A stretch of DNA of 32,742 bases from Aerophototrophica crusticola. Lineage in GTDB: Bacteria; Pseudomonadota; Alphaproteobacteria; Azospirillales; Azospirillaceae. Positions 8,196 to 17,444 of the stretch are shown here, one piece after another. The position numbers and the translations under genes were made by a program. Location of the stretch: positions 1,742 through 34,483 of the forward strand of contig MOEB01000044.1 in NCBI GenBank assembly GCA_001939945.1, given 5' to 3'. The first letter of the stretch is position 1. The number at the start of each line of letters is the position of its first letter. Below the pieces are notes generated by a model that was not told the origin of the DNA, did not search any database, and was given only the letters and a program-made list of their open reading frames with translations.

Positions 8196-8668
8196 GGCTG
8201 GCCCCCTTCGGCCCGGCGGCCACCGCGGGCAGCCTGTTTGATGGCGGCGCGGATGCGCGGGTAGGTGCCGCAACGACACAGGTTCCCGGTCATGGCGGAA
8301 TCGATCTGCTCGTCCGTCGGGTCGGGCGTGCCGGCCAGCAGGGCCGCGGCCTGCATGATCTGCCCGGCCTGGCAGTAGCCGCATTGGGAGACGTTGAGGT
8401 TCCGCCACGCCGCCTGCACCGGGTGGCCGCCGTCGGGCGACAGCCCCTCGATGGTGGTGACCTTTGCCCCCTCCACAGCCGACAGGGGCGTGACGCAGGC
8501 GAAGGTGGCGACCCCGTCCACATGCACGGTGCAGGCCCCGCACAGGGCTTGGCCGCAGCCGAACTTGGTGCCGGTCAGGCCGGCCTCGTCCCGCAAGTAC
8601 CAGAGCAGCGGCATGTCGGGGTCGCCGTCGTACCGCCGTTCCTGCCCGTTCACGATCAACGTCGCCAT
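8192..8668 (-). CDS. 2Fe-2S small subunit of the molybdenum hydroxylase (IorA-like)
   Basis: A 158-residue protein with the two cluster sites of the family. The plant-ferredoxin type cluster uses C38, C43, C46 and C58 ([16 protein letters not shown]). The C-terminal helical cluster uses C96, C99, C131 and C133 (QCGYCQAGQ and [11 protein letters not shown]). It passes electrons from the Mo site to an outside acceptor. It has no signal of its own and would be carried out with the Tat-tagged large subunit, which is the known arrangement. It is the first gene of the operon, followed by the large subunit with a 4-base overlap. Confidence 0.93.
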   Translation of the reverse strand: MATLIVNGQERRYDGDPDMPLLWYLRDEAGLTGTKFGCGQALCGACTVHVDGVATFACVTPLSAVEGAKVTTIEGLSPDGGHPVQAAWRNLNVSQCGYCQAGQIMQAAALLAGTPDPTDEQIDSAMTGNLCRCGTYPRIRAAIKQAARGGRRAEGGQP

Positions 8669-8714
8669 CCGCCATTCCCCCCTGCGCCTGGACCGAACAT
8701 GGTTAACGCCGTGG

Positions 8715-8758
8715 CGCCGCGGGGGGTTGCCCGGCGATTGGGGGGCACCCCCGCGGCG
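8715..8758 (-). terminator. Hairpin after the sugar ABC operon
   Basis: A perfect 11-bp GC stem (8715-8725 with 8748-8758, arm CGCCGCGGGGG) with a 22-base loop lies about 57 bases past the stop of the binding-protein gene and ahead of the next operon. No U-tract follows. Confidence 0.35.
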
Positions 8759-8814
8759 TGGCAGGCTTGCGGGCGCATCCGCGCATTTGGCTCACGCGCC
8801 CATGCCGCTGGCTT

Positions 8815-10083
8815 TTACCAGCGGCCGCCGCGGCTCAGCCGGTCCAGGTTGCGCTGGATCTGCTGCACCGCCGCCTCCGGCTGCTGCTTGCCGGTCAGCA
8901 CGGAATGCACGCCGTTGAAGAACTCGGTGGACACTTGGTTGTAGCGCTGGCCGGTGGGCGTCGCGGGCCGGGCAACGGCGGCGGCCAGGGTCGGCTGGAT
9001 GTCCTTCAGCAGCGGCAGGGCCTTCAGCGCGTCCGGGTCCTGGTACAGGGACTGGATGGTAGGCAGGAAGGACCCGGCGATGACGCGGCGCTTCTGCTCC
9101 TCCTCGCTGGCCAGGTACTTCACCAGGTCGATGGCCGCCTGCTTGTTGGGAGAGTATCTGGACACGGCGAGCTGCCAGCCCCCCAGCGTGCCGGAGTTCT
9201 TGCCCTGCTCGCCGCCCTTGGGCAGCGGGGCCACGCCCACCTTGCCCTTCACCGGGCTGTCCGGGCCCTGGGCCAGGGCCCAGGCATAGGGCCAGTTGCG
9301 CATGAAGGCCGCGTCCCCGGACTGGAAGACGGCGCGGGCCTGCTCCTCCTCATAGTTCAGGGCGCCCTGGGGGCTGATCTGGCCGATCCAGGACTGGGCC
9401 GCCTTCAGCGCCGCCACGGCCTGGGGGTTGTTGATGGTGATCTTGCCGTCGGGCCCGACGATGCTGCCGCCGCCGAAGCTGTCCACCCATTCCAGGGCGT
9501 TGCAGGTCAGCCCCTCATAGGCCTTGCCTTGGAAGACGAAGCCCTGCATGCGGGCCTGGCCGGCCTTGCGCTCCCCGTCCTGGATGATCTTGGCGGTCTC
9601 CGCCATCTCCGCCCAGGTGGTGGGCACCTTGCGGCCGTACTTCTCCAGCAGGTCGCTGCGGTAGTAGAGCAGGCCGGCGTCGGTGAACCAGGGCATGCCC
9701 ACCAGCTTGCCGTTCACCGTGTTGTTCTTGACGATGCTGGGGAAGTGCTTGTCCAGGGTGGGCTTGTCCACCGCGGCGGACAGGTCCTCCAGGTGCTCCG
9801 CCAGCAGGCCGGGCCAGATCACGTCGATCTGGTAGACGTCGATGTCCCCCGACCGCGCAGCCAGCATCTGCTGGTACAGGGCCAGCCGCTCCGTCGCGGA
9901 GCTGGGGGTGGAGACCACCTTCACCTGGTTGCCGGTCTTCTTGGCCCAGGCCTCCGCCCCCTGCTGGCAGATCTGCAGTTCCTGGCCCAGCGCGCCGCAG
10001 GAGATGGTGACCGTAGCCGCCAGGGCGCCGCCGCCGGGCAACAGGGCGACCAGGGCCGCCGCCAGCATCGTCTTGAGCTTCAT
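8815..10083 (-). CDS. Extracellular sugar-binding protein of an ABC importer (ThuE/MalE class)
   Basis: A 422-residue protein with a signal peptide at 1-22 (AAALVALLPGGGALA). The fold is that of family-1 extracellular solute-binding proteins. Typical stretches include DIDVYQIDVIWPGLLAEHL near residue 80, GMPWFTDAGLLYYRSDLLEKY around 130, a Trp-rich ligand region (FMRNWPYAWALA), and GGWQLAVSRYSPNKQAAIDL near 305. Overall it recalls trehalose/maltose-binding ThuE or AglE proteins, but the ligand is not certain. It is the last gene of the operon, 24 bases after the MFS gene; binding-protein genes more often come first. It probably has its own strong ribosome site (GGGAGGGAAACG). Confidence 0.88.
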   Translation of the reverse strand: MKLKTMLAAALVALLPGGGALAATVTISCGALGQELQICQQGAEAWAKKTGNQVKVVSTPSSATERLALYQQMLAARSGDIDVYQIDVIWPGLLAEHLEDLSAAVDKPTLDKHFPSIVKNNTVNGKLVGMPWFTDAGLLYYRSDLLEKYGRKVPTTWAEMAETAKIIQDGERKAGQARMQGFVFQGKAYEGLTCNALEWVDSFGGGSIVGPDGKITINNPQAVAALKAAQSWIGQISPQGALNYEEEQARAVFQSGDAAFMRNWPYAWALAQGPDSPVKGKVGVAPLPKGGEQGKNSGTLGGWQLAVSRYSPNKQAAIDLVKYLASEEEQKRRVIAGSFLPTIQSLYQDPDALKALPLLKDIQPTLAAAVARPATPTGQRYNQVSTEFFNGVHSVLTGKQQPEAAVQQIQRNLDRLSRGGRW

Positions 10084-10107
10084 CGTTTCCCTCCCATGGT
10101 TTGTTCT

Positions 10108-11267
10108 TCAGGCCGGCACGGGCCGGCGGGGCAGTCGAAGGGTCAGCAACGGGATGGTCGCCACCAGCAGCGCCACCAGGCCCATGGCCAGGGGCAGCGA
10201 GGTGACGGAGGCGAGCAGGCCGATCAACGGCGGCCCGGCCAGCAGCCCGCCATAGCCGAGGGTGGAGACGGCGGCGATGGCCGCCCCGGGCCGGCTGGGC
10301 ATCAGCCTGGCGCCTAAGTTCAGGCAGACCGGGAAGATGCAGGACAGGCCGGCCCCGGTCAGGGTGAAGCCCACGACCGCCGCCGCCGCGCTGTCCACCA
10401 GCAGCACGATGGCCAAGCCCGCCGCGGCCAAGCCGCCGCCGCCCTGGAGCACCGCATTGTCCCCCAGCCGCGCGATGATCCGGTCCCCCAGCAGCCGGCC
10501 CGTGGCCATGGCCCCGTTGAAGGCGGCGAAGGCGGCCCCGGCGATGGTGGGGCCGGCATCGCGCCAGTCCGCCAGCAGGATGGCGCTCCAGTCGGCGACG
10601 CTCCCCTCCGCCATCAGGCAGCAGAAGGCGATCACCCCCGGCAGCAGCACGCCCAGCAGCGCCCCCATGCCCCCGCCGCCGTGGCCTTGGCCCTCCCCCG
10701 CCGACATGGCGGAGGACAGCATGAACAGGGACATGGCCGCACCCACCAGGCCCACGGCCGGGCCGACGGTGACGAAGTGCTGCAACGGGCTGAACCCGGC
10801 GCCGGCCAGCAGGGCGGCCGTCGCCGCACCCAGCAGCCCGCCCAGGCTGAACCCCCCATGGAAGCCGGCGAAGACGCGCCGGCCCAGCCGCTGCTCCACC
10901 ACCGCCCCCTGCACGTTCATGGACACGTCCATCGCCCCGCTGGCGATCCCGATCAGCAGCAGGCCCCCTGCCAGTTCCACCACCGTCGTCGCCAGCCCCG
11001 GCAGGGGCAGGCTGAAGCCCAGCACCGCCGCCGACAGGCCGATGGTCACCCGGGTCCCCCATTTGTCCGCCGCCCAGCCCGCCAGCGGCATCGCCAGCAG
11101 CGCCCCGCCGGCCAAGCTCAACAGGGCCAGGCCCATGGCCCCTTCCCCCACCCCCAGCCGGTCGCGCACCTCCGCCACCCGGGGCACCCAGCTGGCGAAC
11201 AGGAAGCCGTTGACCATGAACACGACGAAAACGGCCCAGCGGGCCCGCTCCACCTCCCGCGCAGCCC

Positions 11268-11271
<4 letters not shown>
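10108..11271 (-). CDS. MFS transporter inside the sugar ABC operon
   Basis: A 387-residue protein with about 12 hydrophobic helices. The loop after helix 2 has the MFS motif in the form [10 protein letters not shown]. The [13 protein letters not shown] and [10 protein letters not shown] stretches recall the YbjJ-like MFS branch. Its start overlaps the stop of the second permease (ATGA, 11268-11271), so it is an integral member of the ABC operon, sitting where an ATPase gene might be expected. It could export or import a sugar or sugar derivative related to the ABC substrate; that is inference from position only. Confidence 0.85.
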
Positions 11272-12113
<842 letters not shown>

Positions 12114-12127
12114 GGCGGGCCTTCCCC

Positions 12128-13069
12128 TCAGCGGTCGGCCGACAGCCGGACCTTGCCGGCGGTCAGCAGGATGGCGGTGATGATGCCGATCAGCAGCACC
12201 AGCAGGGTGGAGGCGGCGGACCCGAAGCCCACGTCCTGGAAGTCCACCAGCTGCTGGCGGGCATAGACGGACAGGGTGGCCGTCGCCGGGTTGCCGCCCG
12301 CCAGCACATAGGCCAGGTCGAACATGCGCAGCGCGTCCAGCGCCCTGAAGACGATGGCCACCATCAGGGCCGGGCGGATCAACGGCAGGGTGATCTGGAA
12401 GAAGGCACGGATGGGGCTCACCCCGTCCACCTTCGCCGCCTCGTAGATCTCGTGCGGCAGGGTCTGCAATGCTGCCAGGATCAGCAGTGCCATGAAGGGC
12501 GTCGTCTTCCAGACGTCCACGGCCACCATGGCCCAGAGCGACGTGGTCGGGTCGGCCAGCCAGGCGACGTTCTGGTCGATGATGCCCAGCCCTTGCAGGA
12601 CCACGTTAATGATCCCGTACAGGTCATGGTACATCCAACCCCACATCTGGGCGGAGATGACGGTGGGGATGGCCCAGGGCACCAGCACGGCGGCCCGCAG
12701 CAGGCCCCGGCCCCGGAAATGGGCGTTCAGCGCCAGGGCGATGACCATGCCGATCACCGTTTCCAGCGCCACGGACGCGCCGGCGAACAGCAGTGTCACC
12801 TTGGCCGCCTGCCACCAGGCAGGGTCCTGTAGCATGTAGACGAAGTTGGTCAGGCCGACGAACCGCGCCTCCTCCGTCCCGCCCAGGCGGGCGTCGGTGA
12901 AGCCCAGCCAGACGGTGCGGGCCAGGGGCCAGCCCGCCACCAGCAACAGGGCGGTGACCGTGGGCAATAGGAACCAGAAGGCGGCCTTGCGACGACCCTG
13001 CTCGATCCGGCCGGGTCTCGCCCGGACGACTTCCACCGCCGGCGCGGAACGCTCCGCGGCGGCGGTCAT
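12128..13069 (-). CDS. Sugar ABC transporter permease, MalF/ThuF class
   Basis: A 313-residue protein with an N-terminal helix ([20 protein letters not shown]), six helices in total, and the EAA loop at about residue 220 ([20 protein letters not shown]). The start at 13069 (MTAAAERSA) lacks a separate ribosome site; only GGGG abuts it. It overlaps the stop of a 22-codon open frame with a good ribosome site (ATGA, 13066-13069), so reinitiation is plausible. A GTG at 13147 would add 26 Gly/Arg-rich residues that do not look like family sequence. It is the first main gene of the ABC operon. Confidence 0.9.
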   Translation of the reverse strand: MTAAAERSAPAVEVVRARPGRIEQGRRKAAFWFLLPTVTALLLVAGWPLARTVWLGFTDARLGGTEEARFVGLTNFVYMLQDPAWWQAAKVTLLFAGASVALETVIGMVIALALNAHFRGRGLLRAAVLVPWAIPTVISAQMWGWMYHDLYGIINVVLQGLGIIDQNVAWLADPTTSLWAMVAVDVWKTTPFMALLILAALQTLPHEIYEAAKVDGVSPIRAFFQITLPLIRPALMVAIVFRALDALRMFDLAYVLAGGNPATATLSVYARQQLVDFQDVGFGSAASTLLVLLIGIITAILLTAGKVRLSADR

Positions 13070-13134
13070 CCCCGGCCCCGCGCCAATGCCGAATCCCGGG
13101 CTGCCACGCGCCCGGCCTGCCTGCCGCGTCCCAT
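13066..13134 (-). CDS. Possible 22-residue leader peptide coupled to the ABC permease
   Basis: An ATG at 13134 follows a good ribosome site (GGGAGGG, 6 bases spacing). It opens a 22-codon frame rich in Arg, Gly and Ala, ending in a TGA that overlaps the permease start (ATGA). The layout would explain translation of the permease, which lacks its own ribosome site. It could equally be chance in GC-rich DNA. Confidence 0.35.
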   Translation of the reverse strand: MGRGRQAGRVAARDSALARGRG

Positions 13135-13331
13135 GATGCCCTCCCACCCCTTTTCACCGCCGCCTCTCGGGGCGGCGCTGTGGGACGGTAACGGTCGCCG
13201 CATGGGGGGAGTTCCTGCCGCGACCTACATCCGGCAGATGCAGACACCGGGGGCGGAACAGGCTGGCGGGGTGCCGGCGGCGCCGGGGTCGGCCCCTATC
13301 CCAGGCGCGCTCGGCAAGGAAGGGAGAGGAA

Positions 13332-13376
13332 CCGCGCGACTTTCGAATTCGAAAGTCGCGCGGCCAGGGACTTTCG
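13332..13376. promoter_or_regulatory. 32-bp perfect palindrome plus extra half-site, putative operator
   Basis: Positions 13332-13363 are a perfect palindrome without a loop (arm CCGCGCGACTTTCGAA, centre between 13347 and 13348). The half-site GACTTTCG occurs at 13338-13345, inverted at 13350-13357, and again at 13369-13376. It lies in the 340-base gap between the DUF4394 gene stop (13411) and the ABC operon start, with no U-tract. The rest of this gap shows no gene. An operator for the ABC operon is the favoured reading; a terminator for the DUF4394 gene is the alternative. Confidence 0.5.
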
Positions 13377-13410
13377 CCCCGGGCCGGCCTCCCCTCCCCT
13401 GGCCCGGCGG

Positions 13411-14196
13411 CTACTCCCACCACGCGATGTCGGTGACCGTGCCCTTCAGGCCCGCGGCCTTGCCGGCCGGGGTCGCCTTGCCTGTGGCCAGGTCCACCTG
13501 GTGCAGGGCGCCGTCGGCCAGCAGCCAGCCCGTGTTCCCGCCGTCCTTGGCCACCACCTCGAACGCCATGGGGCCCGTGCCCTTCACGCCAAGGGCCCCG
13601 ATGGTGGACAGCACCCCGTCATTGGGCGGGGCCTGGAGCGCCAATGCCCCCGCCGTCGCGTCCACCACATACAGCGCCGTGGAGGGCGCCTTGCTTCCCT
13701 TGACGGAGTTGGTATAGGCCCCGGCCACCACGCTCGGTGAGCCTGAGGCACCCGGGTCCCCTTCCTTCCACTTGTGGGACCCGTCGATGACGACCTTCCC
13801 ACTATCCACGTCTACGCGGTGACTGCTACCATCGCTGCCCATGACGCGCAGCTTGTCGGCCGCGGGATTGAAATCCACGGTGGCGGTGACACCGTCCTTC
13901 AGCTTCTCCGTCAGCACGGCCTTGGGCGACACCTCACCCGTGGCCGGGTCGACCTTCACCACCAGCCCCGCGGCGGTGACGCCGTACAGCATCCCGTCGG
14001 CGGGGCGCACGTCGATGCCCAGCAGCCGGTCGGTGGTCTTCACCGCCACGACCTTGCCCGCCTTCAGGGAGGTCGGGTCCAGGTGGGCGATGGACGTGCC
14101 GTCCACCAGCGCCAGGATGGTGCCCGCCGCGGCCGGGGCGGCGATGCCCGTGGCGGCGACGGCGGAGAGGAGCAGGGTACGCAGGCCAGCCTTCAT
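13411..14196 (-). CDS. DUF4394-type secreted protein
   Basis: A 261-residue protein with a signal peptide at 1-24 (LLLSAVAATGIAAPAAA). It is then built from repeated short beta-strand units: GTILALVDGTSIAHLDPTSL, LLGIDVRPADGMLYGVTAAG, then VDFNPAADKLRVMGSDG. That matches the propeller-like DUF4394 family. The biochemical role is unknown. It sits 35 bases after the outer-membrane protein gene on the same strand and is likely in one operon with it, divergent from the SigK/RskA-like pair. DUF4394 genes near ECF regulators suggest an envelope stress regulon, but this is inference. Confidence 0.8.
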   Translation of the reverse strand: MKAGLRTLLLSAVAATGIAAPAAAGTILALVDGTSIAHLDPTSLKAGKVVAVKTTDRLLGIDVRPADGMLYGVTAAGLVVKVDPATGEVSPKAVLTEKLKDGVTATVDFNPAADKLRVMGSDGSSHRVDVDSGKVVIDGSHKWKEGDPGASGSPSVVAGAYTNSVKGSKAPSTALYVVDATAGALALQAPPNDGVLSTIGALGVKGTGPMAFEVVAKDGGNTGWLLADGALHQVDLATGKATPAGKAAGLKGTVTDIAWWE

Positions 14197-14231
14197 GGTC
14201 GGTCTCCCGGTTTCGTGGTTGGGCAGGGGGA

Positions 14232-15077
14232 TCAGCCGCCGAAGCGGTAGGTGACGGTCAGCCGGACCGTGTTGACGCTGAAGTCGCTGTCGCCCCGGCG
14301 CATGTCGGTGCCGTCGGGGTTGACCAGCAGGAAGGGGTTGGTGGCCGGGGCCGTGCCCCGCGCGGTGCGGACCACATAGCGGTCGTCATCCAGCCGCGTG
14401 TACAGGTACTCCAGCCCGACGGAGAGGGTCTGGTTCAGCTTGGCCTCGGCACCCGCGCCGAGCTGCCAGCCCCAGGCGCCCTTGTCGCCGCGGGGCAGGA
14501 AGGCGTTGGCGGTGTTGGTGCTCTGGAAGCTGCTGTCCACGTCGCCCCAGGCTAGGCCGCCGGTGGCGTAGACCAGGAACCTGTCGGTGGCGACACCCGC
14601 CCGAAGCCGCAGGGCCGCCAGGAACTCCAACTCGCGGGAGAAGCTGTAGGAAGCGGGCGTCGTGCTGAAGGCGGCCACGCCGTCCTGGACGTCCAGGTAG
14701 CTCAACTCCGCGAGCGCGCCCACCAGGAAGGAACCGTACTGCAGGTCGTAGCCGGCCCGGATGCCCACATCCACGCCGTCATCGTCGCCGTTGCAGCCCT
14801 CCCCCGGCGTGCGGCCCTTGGCGGTGCCGCCGCAGAAGCCGGGGGAGAAGGCATCCACCCCCGCGCCCGTGCGGACCGTGTCGCCGTAACTGCCGTTCAG
14901 GTCGGTGTCGAACAGCACCCGCTCACCGCCGTCGCCGGGCTGGAACCCATAGCCCAGGTGCCCGCCCACATAGGCGCCGGTCCAGGCCCCGGCCGTCTGT
15001 GCCGCTGCCGGCAAGCTGGCCCCGAGGCCGGCCGCCAGGGCCAGGGCGGCCCAGGAAACGGTTGCCTTCATCGTCAT
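14232..15077 (-). CDS. Beta-barrel outer membrane protein (porin-like, OmpA/Omp25-type barrel)
   Basis: A 281-residue protein with a signal peptide at about 1-24 (AALALAAGLGASLPAAAQ), then WTGAYVGGHLGYGF. That is the usual opening of small alphaproteobacterial 8-strand barrels. Alternating strands (LRLRAGVATDRFLVYATGGLAWG, then LSVGLEYLYTRLDD) end in VRLTVTYRFGG. The start at 15077 is chosen because the AGGGGAG ribosome site lies 7 bases upstream; the ATG 6 bases later is too far. An acidic, Cys-containing loop (residues about 80-100) is unusual for the family. It is divergent from the second ECF sigma gene. Confidence 0.82.
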   Translation of the reverse strand: MTMKATVSWAALALAAGLGASLPAAAQTAGAWTGAYVGGHLGYGFQPGDGGERVLFDTDLNGSYGDTVRTGAGVDAFSPGFCGGTAKGRTPGEGCNGDDDGVDVGIRAGYDLQYGSFLVGALAELSYLDVQDGVAAFSTTPASYSFSRELEFLAALRLRAGVATDRFLVYATGGLAWGDVDSSFQSTNTANAFLPRGDKGAWGWQLGAGAEAKLNQTLSVGLEYLYTRLDDDRYVVRTARGTAPATNPFLLVNPDGTDMRRGDSDFSVNTVRLTVTYRFGG

Positions 15078-15301
15078 CACGCCACTCCCCTGCATCTTCA
15101 TCCTTGGCCCGGCGCTGGGTGGCACGGGCGTTCGGCGGCGATACCGGGCGGGGGCGCCGGACAGATGCGCAAACTTTCGTCTTACCCCATCGGCTCAGGA
15201 TGCGGCCTTCGACGATCTCCCACTTTCCTCCGGGGTGACCCGCATCCGAAGGCGTGGCATCCGCGTATCAGCGTCAAAGGCAAGCCTGCGAAGGGGGCGG
15301 C

Positions 15302-15877
15302 GTGGCAGCACATCATGGGACGGTCCCGACAGGCGACGGGCGAGAGGCAGACCTCGCCCGCCTGCTGGCTGCCTGCGCCCGGGGCGACAAGTCGGCCCTG
15401 CGGGCGCTGTATGATGCCGAAGCCCCTGCCATGCTGGGCGTGGCCACCCGGCTGCTGCGCCGCCGCGCCGTGGCGGAGGACGCGGTGCACGACGCCTTCG
15501 TGAAGATCTGGAACGGGGCCGCCGGCTTCGACCCGGCCCGGGGCAACGCCCGGTCCTGGATCTATGCCATCCTGCGCCACCGGTCGCTGGACATGCTCCG
15601 CGCCCAGTCGCGGGAGGAACTGACCGACACCCCCATCGACGAGGAGGAGCCCCTGCCCAGCGAGGACCCGGAAGCCGTGGTGGCCCGCCTGTCGGACCGA
15701 AAGGCCCTGCGCCACTGCCTGGAACAGCTGGCCCCGGGCCAGCGGCGGGCCGTGGTCCTGGCCTTCGTGCACGGGCTGACCCACCCGGAGCTGGCCGGCC
15801 GGCTGGACGTGCCCCTGGGCACCGCCAAGTCATGGGTGCGCCGCGGCGTGCTCAGCCTGCGGGAGTGCCTGGGATGA
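15302..15877 (+). CDS. ECF sigma factor, SigK-like
   Basis: A 191-residue protein from the GTG at 15302, chosen because AAGGGGG lies 4 bases upstream; an in-frame GTG at 15254 is the alternative. Region 2 covers about residues 18-90 (LYDAEAPAMLGVATRLLRRR, AEDAVHDAFVKIW, ARSWIYAILRHRSLDMLR). Region 4 covers about 135-185 (LEQLAPGQRRAVVLAFVHGL, then VPLGTAKSWVRRGVLSLREC). It is followed by an RskA-like anti-sigma gene with a 4-base overlap. It belongs to the class paired with RskA anti-sigma factors. Likely targets are itself and the divergent barrel/DUF4394 operon. Confidence 0.88.
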   Translation: MAAHHGTVPTGDGREADLARLLAACARGDKSALRALYDAEAPAMLGVATRLLRRRAVAEDAVHDAFVKIWNGAAGFDPARGNARSWIYAILRHRSLDMLRAQSREELTDTPIDEEEPLPSEDPEAVVARLSDRKALRHCLEQLAPGQRRAVVLAFVHGLTHPELAGRLDVPLGTAKSWVRRGVLSLRECLG

Positions 15878-16584
15878 GCGACCTGGACCTGCGGGCGAGC
15901 CACTATCTCCTGGGCCTGCTGGACCCGGCGGAGGCTGCGGACGTGGAAGCCCGCCTCGCCACCGACCCGGAACTTGCCACCGCCGTTGCCACTTGGCGGG
16001 AGCGGCTGGGGGAACTGGACACCACCGCCATGCCCATCCAACCCTCCCCGGCCCTGTGGGACCGGGTGGAGGCCAGCCTTGCCGCCGGCCCACCGCAGCC
16101 GGTGCCCCTGCGCCGCCCCGCCGCTTCGGCGCCGCCGCGGCCCGCCAACGACCGGGCACCCTTCTGGCGGCGCATGACCGGCCTTGCCGTGGCCGCCTGC
16201 CTGCTGCTGGCGGTGGGCCTGGGGGTGCAGTCCTGGCGGTTCGAGCGGACGCCCACCATGGTGGCCGTGCTGCTGGCCGGGGCCGACAGGCCCGTGGCCG
16301 TGGTCAACACCTTCCGCGACGGGCGGGTGGAGCTGGTGCCGCTGGAGGCCTTGCAGGTGCCGGAAGGCCGTGCGCTCCAGGTCTGGACCCTGTGGGACCG
16401 CCAAGTCGGGCCCCGCTCCGTCGCCGTGCTGGACCGGCCGCAGACCGCACGGCTGCGGCTGGACGACCTGCCCCTGGGCCAGGACCAGCTTTTCGAGATC
16501 ACCTTGGAACCCGCCGGCGGCTCCCCCACCGGCCGCCCCACCGGCCCGGTCCTGGGCATCGGGCGAACGAAGGGGGCGCTGTGA
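15874..16584 (+). CDS. RskA-like anti-sigma-K factor
   Basis: A 236-residue protein. The N-terminal anti-sigma helices (LRASHYLLGLLDPAEAADVE, residues 6-25) are followed by a Pro/Ala linker, one transmembrane helix at about 102-121 (GLAVAACLLLAVGLGVQSW), and a periplasmic RskA domain (GRALQVWTLWDRQVGPRSVA, then LFEITLEPAGGSPTGRPTG). These are the family hallmarks. The start codon overlaps the sigma stop (ATGA). It ends about 70 bases before a palindromic repeat that may also end transcription. Confidence 0.88.
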   Translation: MSDLDLRASHYLLGLLDPAEAADVEARLATDPELATAVATWRERLGELDTTAMPIQPSPALWDRVEASLAAGPPQPVPLRRPAASAPPRPANDRAPFWRRMTGLAVAACLLLAVGLGVQSWRFERTPTMVAVLLAGADRPVAVVNTFRDGRVELVPLEALQVPEGRALQVWTLWDRQVGPRSVAVLDRPQTARLRLDDLPLGQDQLFEITLEPAGGSPTGRPTGPVLGIGRTKGAL

Positions 16585-16652
16585 GCTTCGCCAGCAGCGC
16601 TTTCCCCGCCCACCCCGATCTTGATCGTTAACCCGCTAAAACAAAAAGATAT

Positions 16653-16680
16653 CGTCATCCCGGCTTTCGCCGGGATGACG
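16653..16680. repeat. REP-like dispersed palindrome
   Basis: A 12-bp perfect stem (16653-16664 with 16669-16680; arm CGTCATCCCGGC) with the loop TTTC. It belongs to the widespread bacterial palindrome class whose translation reads VIPAKAG. It follows the anti-sigma gene and may act as its terminator. Confidence 0.8.
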
Positions 16681-16780
16681 GTTGTCGCTTGGGTGGAGAT
16701 CCGGGTTACTGGAAGGGATTGGGGGTAACGCTGACATCTTCGGGCTGGTACGGTCCCGTCCAACGAATCGGGGAAAACGG

Positions 16781-17311
16781 ATGGCGACGCATGTGGCCCT
16801 GCTGCGCGGGGTGAACCTGGGCAAGGCCAACAAGGTGCCCATGGCGGAGCTGCGGGCCCTGGCCACGCGCCTGGGTTATGGTAACCCGCGCACGCTGCTG
16901 AACAGCGGCAACCTGGTGCTGGTGTCGGCGGAGGACACGGGCACCGTCGCCGCCCGGCTGGAGGCGGGGCTGGCGGCGGATTTGGGCGTCAAGGTGCGGG
17001 TCTTCGTGCTCACCGTGGACGAGCTGGCGGGACTGGTGGCGTCGGAGCCGTTCGGGGACCGGGTGACCGAGCCGTCGCGCCTGTTGCTGGCCGTGGCGGA
17101 CGCAGGTGGCCTCGCCCGGTTGCGCGTGTTGGCGGACCGGGACTGGGGGCCGGAGGCGCTGGTGGTCACGGACCGGGCGGGCTGGATCTGGTGCCCGGAC
17201 GGCATCTCCGCCGGCCTGTTGGCAGAGGCGGCCCTGAAGGCGCTGGGCCAGGGCGGGACCACCCGCAACCTCGCCACCGCCCGCAAGCTGCTGGACCTCG
17301 CCGCCGCCTGA
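16781..17311 (+). CDS. DUF1697 family protein
   Basis: A 176-residue cytoplasmic protein. The start is typical of DUF1697: ATHVALLRGVNLGKANKVPM, then LGYGNPRTLLNSGNLVL near residue 35. The C-terminus ends with the family feature GGTTRNLATARKLLDL (Arg/Asn/Thr-rich). No catalytic activity is established for the family. It stands alone between the repeat at 16653 and the convergent TonB receptor gene. The ATG at 16781 is preceded by a modest site (GGGGAAAACGG). Confidence 0.88.
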   Translation: MATHVALLRGVNLGKANKVPMAELRALATRLGYGNPRTLLNSGNLVLVSAEDTGTVAARLEAGLAADLGVKVRVFVLTVDELAGLVASEPFGDRVTEPSRLLLAVADAGGLARLRVLADRDWGPEALVVTDRAGWIWCPDGISAGLLAEAALKALGQGGTTRNLATARKLLDLAAA

Positions 17312-17444
17312 TCCCCTTCCCCCCGCAAAGAAAGCGGGCCGGACCCGAAGGCCCGGCCCCAGTTCCACCAGGTTGGGAACGCCAAATGCCTGCGAGCCCC
17401 CTCAGGCCGGGCGCGGCTGGGCACGCCCGGGGACTGGGTGAGGG

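Noticed and set aside
6324-8264. Long open frame opposite the molybdopterin subunit
   Set aside because: Low-complexity translation with no motif; the opposite strand carries a clear Mo-hydroxylase.
9054-9082. Further GGATGG occurrences (for example 9054, 22725, 26021) as extra sigma promoters
   Set aside because: None has CGTA 15 bases downstream, and they lie inside coding sequence.
13070-13147. Extended N-terminus of the first permease from GTG 13147
   Set aside because: The added 26 residues are Gly/Arg-rich and unlike the family, and the purine stretch abuts the GTG without spacing.
15242-15267. Direct repeat GCATCCG and a CGTA core ahead of the SigK-like gene, possible ECF promoter
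   Set aside because: No GGATGG at the required spacing and no second copy of the pattern in front of the divergent gene; too weak to call.
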